Below, in pieces: positions 9,137-16,990 of a stretch of 64,000 nucleotides of DNA. Below the pieces are notes generated by a model that ran no database searches, was not told the DNA's origin, and was given only the letters and a program-made list of their open reading frames with translations. Location: the NCBI GenBank assembly GCA_964608965.1, contig CAZSPZ010000002.1, positions 62,001-126,000 on the forward strand, in the 5' to 3' direction. The DNA comes from UBA10908 sp964608965. GTDB lineage: Bacteria > Bacillota > Clostridia > Peptostreptococcales > Anaerovoracaceae. The number at the start of each line of letters is the position of its first letter. The first letter of the stretch is position 1. The translations under genes were made by a program, and so were the position numbers.

Positions 9137-11737
9137 TTATTTTTTCGCAACGGCTAACGTGTCGTTTACCACGTCCACTGTCAGCGTGTCGCCTATGGCA
9201 AGGTCGGTGGACAAGATGGCGCGAGCGATGAGTGTCTCGACATTGCTCTGTATATAACGTTTCATGGGGCGAGCGCCGTACACCGGATCAAAGCTGCTTT
9301 CGACAATATAGTCTTTTGCGGCTTCTGTGATTTTCAGGTTTAATGATTTCTCCTGCAGCCTGTTGCCAAGGCCGACAAGCAAAAGATCCACAATCTTTCC
9401 GATATCTTGCTTTGTCAATGGTTTATAAAATACAACTTCATCCAACCTGTTCAAAAATTCCGGGCGGAATGTGATTTGCAGCAACTGCATCACCGATGCC
9501 CTGGCATCTTCGGATATTTCTCCGCTCTCGGAAATCCCTTCGAGCAGATATTGAGAGCCTAGATTGGAAGTCAGAATGATGATTGTGTTCTTAAAGTCTA
9601 CGGTTCTTCCCTGAGAGTCTGTAATTCGTCCGTCATCTAAAACTTGAAGCAGGATGTTAAAGACATCGGGGTGCGCCTTTTCGATTTCATCGAAAAGGAC
9701 GACGGAGTAAGGCTTACGGCGCACTGCTTCTGTCAGCTGCCCGCCTTCGTCGTAGCCGACATAGCCCGGCGGCGCACCGATCAGACGGGAAACAGAAAAC
9801 TTCTCCATGTATTCGGTCATATCGATACGCACGATGTTGTGCTCATCATCGAACAACGCTTCGGCCAAAGCTTTGGCCAGTTCTGTTTTGCCGACACCGG
9901 TAGGTCCTAAAAACAGGAAAGATCCAATGGGTCTGTTGGGGTCGGAAATGCCTGCCCTTGAACGCAATATGGCTTCGCTCACACTTTTGACGGCCTCGTT
10001 TTGCCCGATGACCCTTTTATGAAGAATGGCATCCAGCTGCAGAATCTTTTCTCTTTCCCCTTCCATCAGTTTGGAAACCGGGATTCCCGTCCAACGGGCC
10101 ACAATTTCTGCGATTTCTTCCTCTGTGACGGTATCTCTTACCAAAGAGGTGTCAGTTTTTCTTTCTTCTCCCGCTTTCAGGGCTTGCGCCAGTTTTTTCT
10201 CCAGTTCGGGAAGCGTGGAATAGCGAAGCTTGGATGCGGTTTCATATTCGTAATTTCTTTGCGCGTCTTCTATTTCGCCGTTGACTCTTTCGATGTCCGC
10301 TTTGATTTGCTTAATGTCGTCGACAGCGGATTTTTCCACATCCCATTTCGATTTCATTTCGTTGAACTTGTCGTTGAGTTCCGAAAGTTCCGCGGAAATC
10401 TTTTGGCGGCGTTCTTTTGATAAGGTATCGCTTTCTTTTTTCAGCGCCACTTCTTCGATTTCCAGCTGCATAATTTTGCGGCGGAGCGCGTCCAGCTCTG
10501 TGGGCATCGAGTCGATTTCTGTTCGGATGGACGCGCAGGCCTCGTCTACGAGGTCTATGGCCTTGTCCGGCAAAAACCGATCCGTAATGTACCGGTTAGA
10601 CAAGGTCGCCGCCGCCACCAGTGCCCGGTCGTGTATTGATACACCGTGGAAAATTTCGTAACGCTCTTTAAGCCCACGCAGAATGGAAATGGTATCCTCC
10701 ACTGTAGGCTCGTTCACCATAACCGGTTGAAAGCGTCTTTCCAGCGCAGCGTCTTTTTCTATGTATTTGCGGTATTCATCCAAGGTCGTTGCACCGATGC
10801 AGTGCAATTCCCCTCTTGCGAGCATCGGTTTTAAAAGATTGCCTGCATCCATAGCGCCATCGGTTTTTCCGGCGCCTACGATGGTATGCAGCTCGTCGAT
10901 GAACAGGATAATCCGACCCTCGCTGCTCTTTACTTCGTTTAAAACAGCTTTGAGTCTTTCTTCGAATTCACCACGAAACTTTGCGCCTGCAATCAGCGCT
11001 CCCATGTCCAATGCGAATATCGTCTTGTTTTTTAGGCCCTCGGGAACGTCTCCGCGCAATATTCTTTGTGCAAGACCTTCGGCAATGGCTGTTTTACCCA
11101 CGCCGGGTTCGCCGATCAACACCGGATTATTCTTTGTTTTTCTGGATAAGATACGGATGACATTTCTTATTTCATCGTCTCGCCCGATCACGGGATCCAG
11201 CTTTTGCTCTCTTGCGCGGGCGACCAGGTCAAACCCGTATTTATTCAAGGCATCGTACGTCTCTTCCGGATTGTCGCCCGTCACACGGCCGCTCTTTACT
11301 GTGGCAAGCGCCTTTAAAAAATCGTCCTTTTTTATGTTGTGGTTTTTAAATAAAACAGACAGCGTGGCCGTCGGCTTTTCCATCAACGCTAAAAATATAT
11401 GCTCGACGGAAACATATTCGTCGTTCATGGAAGCGGCCATTTTTTCTGCAACCACAAGAGCTTTATCGCATTCGGGCGAGATATAAATTTTATCCGGCTC
11501 TCTGCCGCTTCCCGAAACACGGGGTATGTTTTCCAACTTTGTGTTTAATGCTCCTAAAAATGCATTCGTATCGACACCCATTTTATCAAAAAGCGAACTG
11601 ATCAATCCGCCGTCCTGGTCCAGAAGAGCGTATAACAAATGCTCGGGTGTCACCTGCATATTTTGATTTTCGAGCGCAATATTTTGAGCTTCGCTCAGCG
11701 CTTCCAATGATTTTTGTGTAAATTTTTGTGTATTCAT
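9137..11737 (-). CDS. clpB: ATP-dependent disaggregase ClpB
   Basis: Hsp100 chaperone that extracts polypeptides from aggregates together with DnaK. Its 866 residues match full-length ClpB. The N-terminal Clp_N repeats are followed by NBD1 with Walker A 'GEPGVGKTA' (about 205), a coiled-coil middle domain (about 410-525), and NBD2 with Walker A 'GPTGVGKTE' (about 604). GAAGGGG precedes the ATG. No CtsR or CIRCE (HrcA) operator was recognised upstream. The gene instead follows an unknown gene by 34 bp and probably shares its promoter. Confidence 0.96.
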   Translation of the reverse strand: MNTQKFTQKSLEALSEAQNIALENQNMQVTPEHLLYALLDQDGGLISSLFDKMGVDTNAFLGALNTKLENIPRVSGSGREPDKIYISPECDKALVVAEKMAASMNDEYVSVEHIFLALMEKPTATLSVLFKNHNIKKDDFLKALATVKSGRVTGDNPEETYDALNKYGFDLVARAREQKLDPVIGRDDEIRNVIRILSRKTKNNPVLIGEPGVGKTAIAEGLAQRILRGDVPEGLKNKTIFALDMGALIAGAKFRGEFEERLKAVLNEVKSSEGRIILFIDELHTIVGAGKTDGAMDAGNLLKPMLARGELHCIGATTLDEYRKYIEKDAALERRFQPVMVNEPTVEDTISILRGLKERYEIFHGVSIHDRALVAAATLSNRYITDRFLPDKAIDLVDEACASIRTEIDSMPTELDALRRKIMQLEIEEVALKKESDTLSKERRQKISAELSELNDKFNEMKSKWDVEKSAVDDIKQIKADIERVNGEIEDAQRNYEYETASKLRYSTLPELEKKLAQALKAGEERKTDTSLVRDTVTEEEIAEIVARWTGIPVSKLMEGEREKILQLDAILHKRVIGQNEAVKSVSEAILRSRAGISDPNRPIGSFLFLGPTGVGKTELAKALAEALFDDEHNIVRIDMTEYMEKFSVSRLIGAPPGYVGYDEGGQLTEAVRRKPYSVVLFDEIEKAHPDVFNILLQVLDDGRITDSQGRTVDFKNTIIILTSNLGSQYLLEGISESGEISEDARASVMQLLQITFRPEFLNRLDEVVFYKPLTKQDIGKIVDLLLVGLGNRLQEKSLNLKITEAAKDYIVESSFDPVYGARPMKRYIQSNVETLIARAILSTDLAIGDTLTVDVVNDTLAVAKK

Positions 11738-11771
11738 TTTTACCCCTTCCTTCGGAATGTATTCTCTTGCC

Positions 11772-12425
11772 TTAAATAAGGCCTATGCCGTCATTCAAAT
11801 AGGTTAAATATCTCTTTTCCAAATCTGCAGGCGAGTACTTGTGATTTAAGTATCCTTTCATAAGCTCGTCAAACATTTTAACATAGGCTGAAATCGCATA
11901 ACCCACCTCTTCGTTCGTATAGTTTCTGTCTTTTGGCACCGCAATGGTTCTGACTAATTTTGCATCGTAAAGCTCATACCTTATGGCTCCCGGCTTGTAA
12001 TGCGCCGAAATATAGGCATCCTCCAGCCGCTTCCAAAGTCGGAAGAAATCCGTAATTTCCGCAAGAAGCGCTACAGATTGCGTCCGAAAATTCACATTCA
12101 ATTCCCCTATGGCTCCGTTGGGAATTCTGTAAAGCTGGACTGAATATTTTATGGTGGGTCGGTATTTGTATTCAAGGCTGCTCTTCATCGACATACTCAG
12201 TTGATTGGGTGACACAAACGGAATCAGTTCGCTTGTGTCGTTCAAAAGTCGCTCGATACTCTTAAAGATATTATCTATTCGCTTTTCCGGTGTCATGAGT
12301 GAAACATATTCGGCCAGTATTTGATTGACCAAATTCGATCGATTCGTGCTCTCTCTCAAGGCAATTTTGTCGATTTCCGATACGACACTGTCCATAAGCA
12401 TTAAACTGTATAAACTTTTTTCCAT
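11772..12425 (-). CDS. Uncharacterised protein with ribbon-helix-helix-like N-terminus
   Basis: A 217-residue protein of unknown function. Residues about 1-45 ('SLMLMDSVVSEIDKIALRE', then 'TNRSNLVNQILAEYVSLM') look like a CopG/Arc-type ribbon-helix-helix DNA-binding fold. The remaining ~170 residues form a soluble domain I do not recognise. It is the first gene of a two-gene minus-strand unit with clpB (34-bp gap), behind a near-consensus promoter, and has AAAGGAG before its ATG. A role in regulating the chaperone gene is possible but is inferred only from position. Confidence 0.7.
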   Translation of the reverse strand: MEKSLYSLMLMDSVVSEIDKIALRESTNRSNLVNQILAEYVSLMTPEKRIDNIFKSIERLLNDTSELIPFVSPNQLSMSMKSSLEYKYRPTIKYSVQLYRIPNGAIGELNVNFRTQSVALLAEITDFFRLWKRLEDAYISAHYKPGAIRYELYDAKLVRTIAVPKDRNYTNEEVGYAISAYVKMFDELMKGYLNHKYSPADLEKRYLTYLNDGIGLI

Positions 12426-12454
12426 GATGTCTTCACTCCTTTTCTATAAAATAT

Positions 12455-12482
12455 ATCATAGCACCGCCGTAAAACTTGTCAA
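12455..12482 (-). promoter_or_regulatory. Sigma-A promoter of the RHH-like gene and clpB
   Basis: On the minus strand, TTGACA (12477-12482) and TATGAT (12455-12460) are separated by 16 bp, a near-perfect vegetative promoter 30 bp upstream of the start codon. No heat-shock operator is visible next to it. Confidence 0.8.
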
Positions 12483-12509
12483 GTGATTTATATAAATTTA
12501 ACTACATTT

Positions 12510-12570
12510 TATCAAAAATCTGTTCAAATACTCCGATGCGCAAAAGGTATTTTGTTGGACATTTTTGATA
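12510..12570. repeat. 10-bp inverted repeat in the divergent promoter region
   Basis: TATCAAAAAT (12510-12519) is repeated inverted as ATTTTTGATA (12561-12570), separated by 41 bp. The right arm lies inside the spacer of the rightward promoter, so a regulator could bind there. It is short and AT-rich, so chance is possible. Confidence 0.35.
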
Positions 12571-12583
12571 CAGATGGTAGAAT
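12555..12583 (+). promoter_or_regulatory. Promoter of the DUF212 gene
   Basis: TTGGAC (12555-12560) and TAGAAT (12578-12583) with 17-bp spacing, 23 bp before the start codon. Confidence 0.55.
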
Positions 12584-12606
12584 GAAGAAAATCAGAAAGG
12601 AGCGCT

Positions 12607-13038
12607 ATGGACGTATTAATCACAGCTGTTTTCTCATGGCTGGCGGCCCAACTTATCAAGTTGGCGTACTATCGCAAAATGCATGGCTGGTTTAACTTTG
12701 CCGTGATGACCTCTTCGGGCGGAATGCCCAGCTCCCACACCGCTTTAGTCATTGCGGCTACTACGAGAATCGCTGTCACGGAAGGGATTCTGTCGCCTTT
12801 ATTCGGCGTATGCGTTGTATTTTCGCTGGTCATTATGTACGACGCGATCGGGGTGCGACAATCGGTGGGCGCCCAGGCGCAGACAATAAACAGAATGCAG
12901 GAAGAATTGAAAGGACTCATCGCTTTTGATACCGAAGTGATAAAAGAAGTCCTCGGACATACAGGATTTCAGGTATTTATCGGCAGCCTGCTTGGAATTG
13001 TCGTGGGCATTGCCTCGATATGGGTTCCGCTTCCGTAA
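12607..13038 (+). CDS. DUF212 / divergent PAP2-family membrane protein (YuiD-like)
   Basis: A 143-residue integral membrane protein with three to four hydrophobic segments. It contains the family core 'SSGGMPSSHTALV' (about residues 38-50), related to acid-phosphatase/PAP2 motifs, and 'YDAIGVRQSVG' (about 78-88). Biochemical function is not established for the family. AGAAAGGAG precedes the ATG. It stands apart from the following aminotransferase by 79 bp. Confidence 0.88.
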   Translation: MDVLITAVFSWLAAQLIKLAYYRKMHGWFNFAVMTSSGGMPSSHTALVIAATTRIAVTEGILSPLFGVCVVFSLVIMYDAIGVRQSVGAQAQTINRMQEELKGLIAFDTEVIKEVLGHTGFQVFIGSLLGIVVGIASIWVPLP

Positions 13039-13117
13039 GCAGCGGAGAAATGATTGCGTTTTGCGGCTGCCGGATGTGTGTAGCGCGAGGCGAGGTTTAT
13101 TTAGAGAGGAGCATAAA

Positions 13118-14323
13118 ATGGATATAGTAAGGAAGTTCGACAAGCTCGGAATTGACAATGCCCCCGGCCAGGAATCTCGCCAGGCTTCGCATTCTGTTGC
13201 ATTGCGCGGAGAGAAGCTGCCCGGTGTTCCGGTAGACTTTTCGCATGGGGACGTGGATGCGCATCCGCCCATTCCCGGCACGTTGGATACTTTTGTTGAC
13301 GGAATTCACGCCGGCGCAAAACAAGCGTATACAGAGTATCGGGGAAAGAAGTCGGTCCGCGAATATCTGGCCGAAAAAATCTCGACATTTGCCGGGTGCG
13401 ATATCGACCCCGATAAAAATATCATTTTGACTCCCGGTACACAGGGCGCTTTGTTTCTAGCAATGGGCGCCAACATCATGAAAGGCGATAAAGTCGCCTT
13501 TGTGGAACCCGATTATTTTGCAAACCGCAAGATGGTGGAGTTCTTCGACGGAGAAATGGTGCCCATTCAAATGAATTGGACCAAAGCTTCGGGCTGCGCG
13601 GGATTGGATATGACTGCGCTGGAAAAAGCTTTTGCTTCGGGCGTAAAATTGTTCCTGTTTTCCAACCCCAACAATCCTACAGGCGTCATATATTCTTTCG
13701 ACGAGATCTGCACGATAGCATCGCTGGCAAAAAGATACGATGTCACGGTCATTGCAGACGAATTGTACTCGCGTCAGATTTTCGATCAACAATATTTCAC
13801 CCATCTTTGTGCACAAAAAGAAGCGCCGGAAAACTTAATCACCATCATCGGGCCATCCAAGACCGAATCGATGAGCGGCTATCGTTTAGGCGTCGCGTTC
13901 GGTCCTGCCGACATCATCCGCCGCATGGAAAAGCTGCAGGCTATTATGTCTTTGCGCTGCAGCGGATACAATCAGGCTGTGTTGATGCATTGGTTCAACG
14001 AACCGGAAGGTTGGATGAAAGCGCGCGTCGCCGAGCACCAGTCGATCCGAAATGATCTCCTGGATATCTTTCTTGCTGCCGGCATGGAGGCAAGAAAGCC
14101 CGAAGGAGGAAGCTATCTTTTTCTTAAACTTCCGGCAATGGATGTATCCATGCACGAATTCATCAGAATTTTAAGAGTGCAGGCCAATGTGGTCATCACG
14201 CCGGGTACAGAATTCGGCCCACAATTTTTGGACTGGTTTCGCATTAATTTTTCTCAGGATCACGCAAACGCGGTGGATGCGGCGCATCGCCTGATCGCAG
14301 TTATGGAGTTGTATCGCAAATGA
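13118..14323 (+). CDS. PLP-dependent class I/II aminotransferase
   Basis: A fold-type I aminotransferase of 401 residues. Schiff-base Lys248 sits in 'GPSKTESMSGYRLG', 'NPNNPTG' is at 183-189, and Asp214 and Tyr217 ('IADELYSR') contact the cofactor. The frame is open further upstream, but the ATG at 13118 has AGAGAGGA before it and gives a normal N-terminus. It overlaps the next gene (RidA family) by four bases. RidA proteins hydrolyse reactive enamine/imine intermediates of PLP enzymes, so the two products probably act in sequence. The substrate is not evident. Confidence 0.9.
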   Translation: MDIVRKFDKLGIDNAPGQESRQASHSVALRGEKLPGVPVDFSHGDVDAHPPIPGTLDTFVDGIHAGAKQAYTEYRGKKSVREYLAEKISTFAGCDIDPDKNIILTPGTQGALFLAMGANIMKGDKVAFVEPDYFANRKMVEFFDGEMVPIQMNWTKASGCAGLDMTALEKAFASGVKLFLFSNPNNPTGVIYSFDEICTIASLAKRYDVTVIADELYSRQIFDQQYFTHLCAQKEAPENLITIIGPSKTESMSGYRLGVAFGPADIIRRMEKLQAIMSLRCSGYNQAVLMHWFNEPEGWMKARVAEHQSIRNDLLDIFLAAGMEARKPEGGSYLFLKLPAMDVSMHEFIRILRVQANVVITPGTEFGPQFLDWFRINFSQDHANAVDAAHRLIAVMELYRK

Positions 14324-14754
14324 GCACAGAAAATAAAAGTCCCAACCCTATACCCCAGGGGAAATATGTTCCCGCAACCCGAAACGGTTCGCTTATTTTT
14401 ACTGCGGGCATGACGCCCCGAAAAGACGGTGTCTTGCTTTTATCCGGAAAAGTAAAAAGAGAGGAGCCTATAGAAAAATACAAAGAGGCAATAAGACAGG
14501 CTGCATCCAACGCATTGAATGCAGCCCGTAATATGCTTCAAGAAGAAGAAAGAATTGTGGGTGTCCTTTCCCTTTCTGTTTTTATAAACGCAGAAGAGGG
14601 ATATACCATGCACCCCAAATTGGCGGATTACGCTTCCGACTTCCTTTACGAGAAAATTGGGGAAGCGGGGATCGGCAGCCGGGCTGCCGTAGGGGTAGCC
14701 TCTTTGCCTTCCGACGCGCCTGTCGAAATACAGATGATTGTGGTTGCCGGCTAA
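14320..14754 (+). CDS. RidA/YjgF-family protein
   Basis: A 144-residue member of the RidA family (enamine/imine deaminases and relatives). 'TAGMTPRKDG' near residues 28-37 and the C-terminal 'LPSDAPVEIQMIVVA' (about 129-143) fit the family. This subgroup lacks the exact C-terminal signature of the second RidA at 24313. The ATG overlaps the aminotransferase stop (ATGA), indicating translational coupling. A strong terminator follows. Confidence 0.85.
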   Translation: MSTENKSPNPIPQGKYVPATRNGSLIFTAGMTPRKDGVLLLSGKVKREEPIEKYKEAIRQAASNALNAARNMLQEEERIVGVLSLSVFINAEEGYTMHPKLADYASDFLYEKIGEAGIGSRAAVGVASLPSDAPVEIQMIVVAG

Positions 14755-14776
14755 CATGCCGGATTGCTATAATCGC

Positions 14777-14820
14777 CGGACGGCCTTCAGGTGAAACTGT
14801 TGGCCGTCCGATTTTTTTTA
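14777..14820. terminator. Rho-independent terminator
   Basis: CGGACGGCC (14777-14785) pairs with GGCCGTCCG (14802-14810) and is followed by A then eight Ts. It ends the aminotransferase-RidA unit and touches the end of the convergent dehydrogenase gene. Confidence 0.9.
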
Positions 14821-15849
14821 TTTTTCACCGAAATCATCGAACACGATGAATTTTTTTCCGCCCGGTTCGCTGTCGAAAGCTTCTTTCCACTGTTCCACGG
14901 GAACAATCATGCTCACCGCTTTTTCCGGATGAATGTTTCCGGTCGCAAACAGGTCCATCGCCAGCGCCCAGGAACTTGGCTTCTGACTGCGAGATCCCAT
15001 GTAGCGAATTTCTTTGTGCAGTAAATATTCCATTGAAATGGGGTTCATGTCCTGTCTGTACATCCCCATCTGAACGACTTGTCCTTTTTTCCGAACGACT
15101 TCAAACGCTTTATGCAGAGCAGGAAGCGCACCCGAGCATTCGAAGGCGTGGTCCACGCCACCGTCCGTAATTTTAGCCACCAGCTCTGCCAGGTTTTCTT
15201 TTTGCTGATCCACGGTGTATTGAACACCCATTTCCTTTGCAATCGCAAACCGTTCTTCGTCGATGGTCAAGCCCGCCAGGATGACCGTGGCGCCCACAGC
15301 GACAGCGCACTGGGCAACCATTAAGCCGATTGCGCCCGCGCCGAACACACAAACGCTGTCGCCCTTTTGTACCATGGCGGTTTCTATCACCGCATGGGTT
15401 CCGCAGGCCAGCGGCTCAGAAATGGCGCCCGCTTTAAGGCTTACGTTATCCGGCAGTTTCCAAACGCGTTCTTCCGACATCGTCATATATTCTTCGAAAG
15501 CACCGTCTTTATTTGTTCCTATCCCTATACGTGTTCCGCACAGGTTATAATCTTTGCTTTTGCAGTAGCGGCAGGACTCGCAAGCTTTGTAAGTGGATTC
15601 GCAGGTTACTCGATCGCCCACTTTAAGTTTCGTGACTCCTTCGCCAATTTCAGTAATGATTCCGGATAACTCGTGTCCCAGCACGACCGGAAATTTTGTC
15701 TTGGAATATTCGCCCTTGTAAGCGTGCAGATCTGTACCGCACAGCCCCGCATAGGCTACTTTTATTTTAACATCGCCCTTTTCGGGTTTTGGTTCGGGAA
15801 CTTCCTGCACTTCCATTTGATTGGGTGCGATCAGCATTAATGCTTTCAT
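14818..15849 (-). CDS. Zinc-dependent MDR-family alcohol/polyol dehydrogenase
   Basis: Medium-chain dehydrogenase of 343 residues, in the sorbitol / threonine / butanediol dehydrogenase group. The catalytic-zinc region 'CGTDLHAY' is followed by 'GHELSG', a structural-zinc cysteine set ('CESCRYC' with a further Cys in 'NLCG'), and a Rossmann 'GAGAIGLMVAQ'. The ATG at 15849 has AAAGGAGA upstream; an earlier ATG at 15885 has none. It is transcribed away from the split transketolase genes, and the shared intergenic region carries TGAACA-type operator candidates. A role as the oxidising step of the same sugar/polyol pathway is inferred. The exact substrate cannot be read from the sequence. Confidence 0.9.
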   Translation of the reverse strand: MKALMLIAPNQMEVQEVPEPKPEKGDVKIKVAYAGLCGTDLHAYKGEYSKTKFPVVLGHELSGIITEIGEGVTKLKVGDRVTCESTYKACESCRYCKSKDYNLCGTRIGIGTNKDGAFEEYMTMSEERVWKLPDNVSLKAGAISEPLACGTHAVIETAMVQKGDSVCVFGAGAIGLMVAQCAVAVGATVILAGLTIDEERFAIAKEMGVQYTVDQQKENLAELVAKITDGGVDHAFECSGALPALHKAFEVVRKKGQVVQMGMYRQDMNPISMEYLLHKEIRYMGSRSQKPSSWALAMDLFATGNIHPEKAVSMIVPVEQWKEAFDSEPGGKKFIVFDDFGEK

Positions 15850-15870
15850 ATCGTCTATCTCCTTTTTTTG

Positions 15871-15903
15871 TGAACAAAATTTCATTACATTTTCATATGT
15901 TCA
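15871..15903. promoter_or_regulatory. Inverted TGAACA / TGTTCA half-sites near the dehydrogenase start
   Basis: TGAACA (15871-15876) and TGTTCA (15898-15903) repeat the half-site of the perfect palindrome at 16009. They lie just upstream of the dehydrogenase start and suggest a second binding site of the same regulator. The stretch TGAACAAAATTTCA resembles the operator I recall for Bacillus DeoR, itself a SorC-family protein. Confidence 0.45.
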
Positions 15904-15956
15904 ATCCGATTTTAGAAGAAATATATGTATTTGTCAAACTTTTTTGCGAAAATCTT

Positions 15957-15985
15957 TTGACAAAACGAAGAGGATGTGCAATAAT
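15957..15985 (+). promoter_or_regulatory. Promoter of the transketolase-aldolase operon
   Basis: TTGACA (15957-15962) and AATAAT (15980-15985) with 17-bp spacing form a strong vegetative promoter about 70 bp before the first gene. Confidence 0.75.
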
Positions 15986-16008
15986 TCGATTGTAACAAAC
16001 GTTCTCTT

Positions 16009-16026
16009 GGTGAACATCTGTTCACC
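16009..16026. promoter_or_regulatory. Perfect palindromic operator candidate
   Basis: GGTGAACA-TC-TGTTCACC is an inverted repeat with 8-bp arms. It lies 23 bp downstream of the -10 box, at or just after the predicted transcription start, a position suited to repression. The SorC-family regulator encoded at the end of this operon (18735) is the obvious candidate ligand-responsive binder. Confidence 0.7.
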
Positions 16027-16055
16027 CACACATATATAGCTTAAGGGGGCTCACA

Positions 16056-16964
16056 ATGGTTAAGAAAACCTACACAAACGAAGAAATCAAAAAAGCCGCG
16101 AATCTGGTCAGAAAGCAAGTGCTTAAATTTGCTTTGGAACGCGGTGGATGCTATCTGGGGCAGGCTTGCTCCGCGGCAGATACACTGGCGACGCTCTATT
16201 TAGATGTAATGAATCTGGGCGAAAGCCAAGGCAACCCGGACGGGATCCTTTTCCCAGGCGTTCCGGGCCCGAACAATATGGATTATCCAAGAGGCGCGCT
16301 CTATAACGGACCCACCACAGCCGGCTACGACCGATTCTTTGTCTCTCCCGCCCACTATGCAGGCGTCCTGTACTGCACATTGGCAGCATGCGGACGCATC
16401 AACTGGAGCGCAGTCGAGCATTTCAACGAAGACGGTTGGATCTTTGAAATGATCGGTGCCGAACATTCTCCGGGATTCGAGACAAATGCAGGTTCCCTGG
16501 CACAGACGATAAGTGTCGCGTGCGGAACCGCTCATGCACGCAAACTCAAAAACGAAGACGGACTGGTTTACTGCTACATGTCCGACGGAGAACTGGAAGA
16601 AGGTCAAACCTGGGAAGCTGTACAGGTAGCTTCTCAATATAAGTTGGGTAATTTTGTTTTGGTCTGCGATGCGAACGGACATCAGATCGAAGGATATACT
16701 CAAGATATCATGGGCATCGAACCTCTCAAGACGCGCTTTGAAGCCTTTGGTGCTGTAGCTGTAGACATAGACGGACACGATATTCAGGCCATCAAAGATG
16801 CGGCCAAAACACCTCATCCGGACAAACCCCTCGTAATAATTTGCAGAACTTCTCCCTCCTGCGGAATGCCATTCCTGGAAAAGAGAGAACCGAATCTTCA
16901 CTTTATCGGATTTAAGGGAACCCAAGAAGTTCAGGAAGCCAAAGCTTTCCTGGAGACGATGTAG
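16056..16964 (+). CDS. Transketolase-like enzyme, N-terminal (thiamine-diphosphate-binding) subunit
   Basis: A 302-residue TPP-binding half of a two-subunit transketolase. The TPP motif begins at 'SDGELEEGQTWEA' (about residues 172-184) and ends at 'CDANGHQIEG'. Other conserved parts are 'GGCYLGQACSAAD' near residue 28 and 'SPGFETNAGSLAQ' near 138. Its partner is the next gene 26 bp away. Split transketolases outside the pentose phosphate core often belong to dedicated sugar or sugar-acid pathways, and the regulator and aldolase in this operon support that. AAGGGGG precedes the start. Confidence 0.92.
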   Translation: MVKKTYTNEEIKKAANLVRKQVLKFALERGGCYLGQACSAADTLATLYLDVMNLGESQGNPDGILFPGVPGPNNMDYPRGALYNGPTTAGYDRFFVSPAHYAGVLYCTLAACGRINWSAVEHFNEDGWIFEMIGAEHSPGFETNAGSLAQTISVACGTAHARKLKNEDGLVYCYMSDGELEEGQTWEAVQVASQYKLGNFVLVCDANGHQIEGYTQDIMGIEPLKTRFEAFGAVAVDIDGHDIQAIKDAAKTPHPDKPLVIICRTSPSCGMPFLEKREPNLHFIGFKGTQEVQEAKAFLETM

Positions 16965-16990
16965 GACGACAGGAAAGAGAGGATATCAAT

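Noticed and set aside
10761..11486. 241-codon plus-strand open frame within clpB
   Set aside because: Antisense to a well conserved ClpB region, low-complexity Ser-rich product, no start site.
16200..16925. 241-codon minus-strand open frame
   Set aside because: Antisense to the transketolase N-subunit gene and without any motif or ribosome binding site.
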